Positions 61,533-64,000 of a stretch of DNA of 64,000 bases are shown here, piece by piece (position 1 is the stretch's first letter; each line of letters starts with the position of its first letter). A program made the translations under genes and the position numbers. The DNA comes from Bacteroides sp. OF04-15BH (GTDB taxonomy: Bacteria; Bacteroidota; Bacteroidia; Bacteroidales; Bacteroidaceae). The notes under the pieces are model-generated. The model worked only from the letters and a program-made list of their open reading frames with translations. It did not search any database and was not told the origin of the DNA. The stretch spans positions 13,444 to 77,443 of the forward strand of contig NZ_QUEM01000018.1 of assembly GCF_003477995.1 (NCBI RefSeq), in the 5' to 3' direction.

Positions 61533-62302
61533 ACCTGTTCCTTCATTGTATCAAGATGAAAACAAACACCGTGCCTTTTCTGATCTGTTTATAGAATATG
61601 GAAACATCTTTAACCTGCATTACATTTTCCGATGCGGAAAGTCTAAATCAATATAAATGTAGAGGCTGTCAGGGTTTCTTGCGCAGGACAGAATGTCGCA
61701 AAGAAAAAGAAAATCATGGTCTGAATCTTGATTTTTCTGGCTGTATTTTTCCTGGACTTTTCCATATATTTGGCGGGTATGTTCCGCAGAAGTTCCGGTG
61801 TCATTCTGTAAGTGGTTTCTTGCTCATTTATCTGTTTTGTAAGTAAAATCATGATTCTTGTTGACGGGACAGATTTTCGTTTCGCATAGTCTGGAGTTAT
61901 AAACGAATAAATATTCTCTTTGATGCTGCATAAAACTTGCATATATGCGGGATTTATACAGAAAATTGCTTTGCTATGTTGTGTTGATAGCCACGGCATC
62001 TGCCTGAAATTATTGTGATGGAAGTCGCACTTTGTGAGGACGACTGTAAAAAATCATCCGTATGAGCTTTGAAAACTGCCAAAAATCAGTTTTTCTGTTT
62101 TTGTTTTCTTCTGTTTCAATTGCCCGGATTCTTCTGTTTTTCTGTGTTATGAACTTTATTGTCAGGATAATAAGGTTTTTAGGAGGCTCTGAGATTTGAT
62201 TTTTTTAGAATGCGTCAGTATCTGATTGCAAAAATGGAAGGCTCAACAGCCTTTGAAATCAAAGTGTCAGAATGTCAAAGTGGCTCAAAAAAGATAGGGA
62301 GG
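61533..62302. other. Intergenic region without a supported gene
   Basis: Several short frames are open on both strands. The best, on the minus strand (61852-61643, 'KQINEQETTYRMTPELL' then 'AKYMEKSRKNTARK'), has a plausible N-terminal region but ends in low-complexity hydrophobic sequence; I did not call it. Nothing else was recognised. Confidence 0.5.
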
Positions 62303-62338
62303 TGCACAAGAATATTGTGCATACACAATCTATCTTTG
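62303..62338 (+). promoter_or_regulatory. Promoter box with adjoining inverted repeat
   Basis: TATCTTTG at 62331-62338 is preceded by a perfect inverted repeat TGCACAAGAATATTGTGCA (62303-62321). The repeat lies where a repressor could block RNA polymerase. The next gene starts at 62390. Confidence 0.55.
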
Positions 62339-62389
62339 CATCGTGATCATGATTTTTTGTTGAATAAATAGTAAACGGTATTTTTTATT

Positions 62390-62758
62390 ATGAAAAAGGA
62401 AGATGTATTGATGGCAATGACAAGAATGATGTCCAAAGAAATTATCGGTTTCAGTGAATCGAACATTCATGTTCTGGAGGATGAAAAAACAGAGGCAGAT
62501 ATGGTATCTTCATACTCAACTAAAGGAACAGACAATCGTATGGATGAAATTATCCGCGAATTGCAGACGCAGTACGAAAAAATAAGTTCTTATAGAAGTG
62601 CCTTGCTCTTGTTGGAATTTCATGCCGATAATTCTCCGAACATGGAGGAACTGAACCGACTCTCAGATTTTGTGGGTTTTATTGATGATGTGAAACTGAG
62701 GGTATATGAGAATCGATTTTTAAAAGGATTTCGGGTTTCCTTGATTTTGTGGAAATGA
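62390..62758 (+). CDS. Unknown protein, possibly shortened by an in-frame stop
   Basis: 122 aa: 'MKKEDVLMAMTRMMSKEIIG', then 'NIHVLEDEKTEADMVSSYST', and 'DNRMDEIIRELQTQYEKIS', ending 'FRVSLILWK'. Soluble and helical. After the TGA stop (62756-62758) the same frame stays open for about 49 codons, reading 'YAGNRFVTRKHAEEENGLYD' and 'LMELMLESMMVAERIAMLL', which looks like real protein. The gene may thus be a pseudogene with a nonsense change, or two adjacent fragments. No family recognised. Confidence 0.55.
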   Translation: MKKEDVLMAMTRMMSKEIIGFSESNIHVLEDEKTEADMVSSYSTKGTDNRMDEIIRELQTQYEKISSYRSALLLLEFHADNSPNMEELNRLSDFVGFIDDVKLRVYENRFLKGFRVSLILWK

Positions 62759-63066
62759 TATGCTGGGAACAGGTTTGTTACGCGCAAGCATGCAGAGGAA
62801 GAAAATGGTTTATACGACCTAATGGAACTCATGCTTGAAAGCATGATGGTAGCAGAACGCATAGCCATGTTGCTGACGGGGTGCTCCTCTGCAGAGCCAG
62901 TTTTCTCGTCCACCTATAACACAAAATTAGCTTTTCTGATATAAAATATAAAATTGTCTATTAACTTTGCATCATCACTTCTAAGGTAACTTTGCCTCAG
63001 ACACACTTAGTGAAACACTATCGAATACAGACTTACATAGTACGTACAAACTAAAATAATATCAGT
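62759..63066. other. Intergenic region with two TAACTTTG boxes
   Basis: The first half is the open continuation of the previous gene (to about 62943). The second half has TAACTTTG at 62962-62969 and again at 62987-62994, either of which could be the -7 box of the TIGR04076-family gene at 63067. Confidence 0.55.
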
Positions 63067-63423
63067 ATGAGAAAAGTAAAAATAACTGTATTAAGGAAAA
63101 CTATAATAGAGGATCTGGCCAAAGAATACGGAGTAGAGGGATTGACCAAATGTCCGATGTTGAAAGAAGGACAGGTATTTTACGCTGATTATGCAAAGCC
63201 TGATGGTTTTTGCGATGAAGCATGGAAAGCAATTTATCAGTATGTATTTGCTTTGGCGCATGGTGCTTCAAAGGAAACTTTCTATTTCGGAGACTGGATA
63301 AAGAAACCAGGTGTAGCTATATGCAGTTGTAATGATGGTTTGCGACCTGTAATCTTTAAATTGGAAGCTACAGATGAAGAATCCTCCTTGGATTATACAC
63401 CAGTCAAAGAATCCGGTGAATAG
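63067..63423 (+). CDS. TIGR04076 family protein
   Basis: 118 aa. Matches the family pattern: 'KVKITVLRKTIIEDLAKEYG', 'CPMLKEGQVFYADYAKPDGF', 'CDEAWKAIYQYVFALAHGAS' and 'CSCNDGLRPVIFKLEA'. Several conserved cysteines may bind metal or an iron-sulfur cluster. It is a single gene, with two candidate -7 boxes upstream. Function unknown in the family. Confidence 0.85.
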   Translation: MRKVKITVLRKTIIEDLAKEYGVEGLTKCPMLKEGQVFYADYAKPDGFCDEAWKAIYQYVFALAHGASKETFYFGDWIKKPGVAICSCNDGLRPVIFKLEATDEESSLDYTPVKESGE

Positions 63424-63599
63424 TTTGCAGTGATAAGATAGAATAGGAAGTCAAAGCAATGAGCATCGAAATGGATACACCTCTTTATTGATTCGTGAAT
63501 AATATAAACTGCCGGGTGATGATATCATTCGAGTAATCTGTAACTTTGCCGATTACGTGACGAATAAAAGATAGAGAAAATAAAAGTAAATACAGATTT

Positions 63600-63983
63600 A
63601 TGAATATCATAACTTTGGATCAAAAAGATGTAAATCAATTTTGGAATTTGAGAATCTGCTTATTGCGGGAATTAGGAGAAATTTCTACTAAAACAAATCT
63701 GTCAAATTTAGAGAAATCGACAAAAGAATATTTCCTTTCCAATATAAATAAAAGCCTTATATGCTACGGAGTAATCAACAATAACGATATAATATCCATT
63801 GCATCCTTATGTTTGTTTAGCCGCATTCCATACCAGGAAAATTTAAATGGGAAAGAGGGATATATCTTGAATGTGTTTACCAGCCCTGAATTTAGAAAAA
63901 AAGGGCTGGCTAAATTGTTATTGCAAGAAATTATCAGATATGCCAATAGGCATAATATAAAAAAAACCTGTTGGCGGAATTAA
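63600..63983 (+). CDS. GNAT family N-acetyltransferase, C-terminal end abnormal
   Basis: 127 aa. N-terminal 'MNIITLDQKDVNQFWNLRIC' and the acetyl-CoA-binding core 'GYILNVFTSPEFRKKGLAKL' followed by 'LLQEIIRYANRHNIKK' are typical of GNAT enzymes. The family normally continues for 20-40 residues, but here the frame changes to 'TCWRN' and stops next to GGCGG-AATTAAAAAA-CCGCC, a 5-bp hairpin. The gene appears truncated, perhaps by an insertion that continues beyond the window, or frameshifted at the A7 tract (63959-63965). Substrate unknown. Confidence 0.7.
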   Translation: MNIITLDQKDVNQFWNLRICLLRELGEISTKTNLSNLEKSTKEYFLSNINKSLICYGVINNNDIISIASLCLFSRIPYQENLNGKEGYILNVFTSPEFRKKGLAKLLLQEIIRYANRHNIKKTCWRN

Positions 63984-64000
63984 AAAACCGCCTGAAAATT

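Noticed and set aside
61643-61999. 118-codon minus-strand frame between the arginase-like and 62390 genes
   Set aside because: N-terminal half is not protein-like and the end is low complexity; a 69-codon version from 61852 remains possible but unsupported.

Overview
The window is chromosomal DNA from a Bacteroidota member, most likely order Bacteroidales and near Bacteroides/Phocaeicola. The reasons are SusC/SusD-type proteins, a TlpA-type oxidoreductase, a GGGtGRT/NifU-like pair, pyruvate phosphate dikinase, weak use of Shine-Dalgarno sites, and repeated Bacteroidales-type promoters (TTTG or TTG, about 19-21 nt, then TAnnTTTG). No rRNA, tRNA, CRISPR array or intact transposase was seen. The first gene is cut by the left edge.

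Layout. 1-7.2 kb: a SusC/SusD outer-membrane uptake operon (SusC end, SusD, DUF4843 lipoprotein, PKD-like lipoprotein, TlpA-like protein). 7.5-8.0 kb: a small Cys-rich protein and a tiny winged-helix protein. 8.0-16.1 kb, mostly minus strand: TonB receptor, YgjP-like metallopeptidase, DUF1810-ADP-ribosylglycohydrolase fusion, GH2 beta-galactosidase-like lipoprotein, a secreted unknown, and a very long perfect hairpin. 16.6-18.3 kb: GGGtGRT protein and NifU-like scaffold. 18.6-23.9 kb: ABC ATPase/GntR/permease operon, then PadR and PspC-domain genes, each behind a promoter with a recognisable operator.

24.2-31.4 kb is an AT-rich type I restriction-modification island: a chimeric remnant, a frameshifted hsdM, an hsdS with two similar target-recognition halves, and an hsdR whose C-terminus is fused to a LexA/S24-type peptidase domain. 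31.5-40.4 kb is core DNA: two L,D-transpeptidases, a DMP19-family protein, smpB, a metH without the reactivation domain, and ppdK. 40.5-46.3 kb is a second AT-rich defence-like operon read on the minus strand: WYL regulator, decayed DnaQ-like exonuclease, and two DUF262 proteins, one of them with a DUF1524/HNH-like motif.

46.8-57.3 kb is a potassium regulon: kdpF-A-B-C, a TrkH-type transporter, a KdpD sensor module on its own polypeptide, a separate histidine kinase, and a convergent sigma-54 activator (NtrC type) in place of KdpE. Two sites with GG-N10-GT spacing lie in front of the kdp genes and of trkH, which fits control through sigma-54. 57.4-64 kb is accessory DNA: two uracil-DNA-glycosylase-like proteins, a zinc ribbon, small glycine-zipper membrane proteins, an arginase-family protein, a TIGR04076 protein and a GNAT gene with an abnormal end.

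The most interesting items are the HsdR-S24 fusion, the WYL/exonuclease/DUF262 pair operon with a perfect palindrome in its promoter region, the rewired Kdp regulon, and the UDG-like/small membrane protein cluster. All functions are inferred from sequence reading alone; no database search was run.
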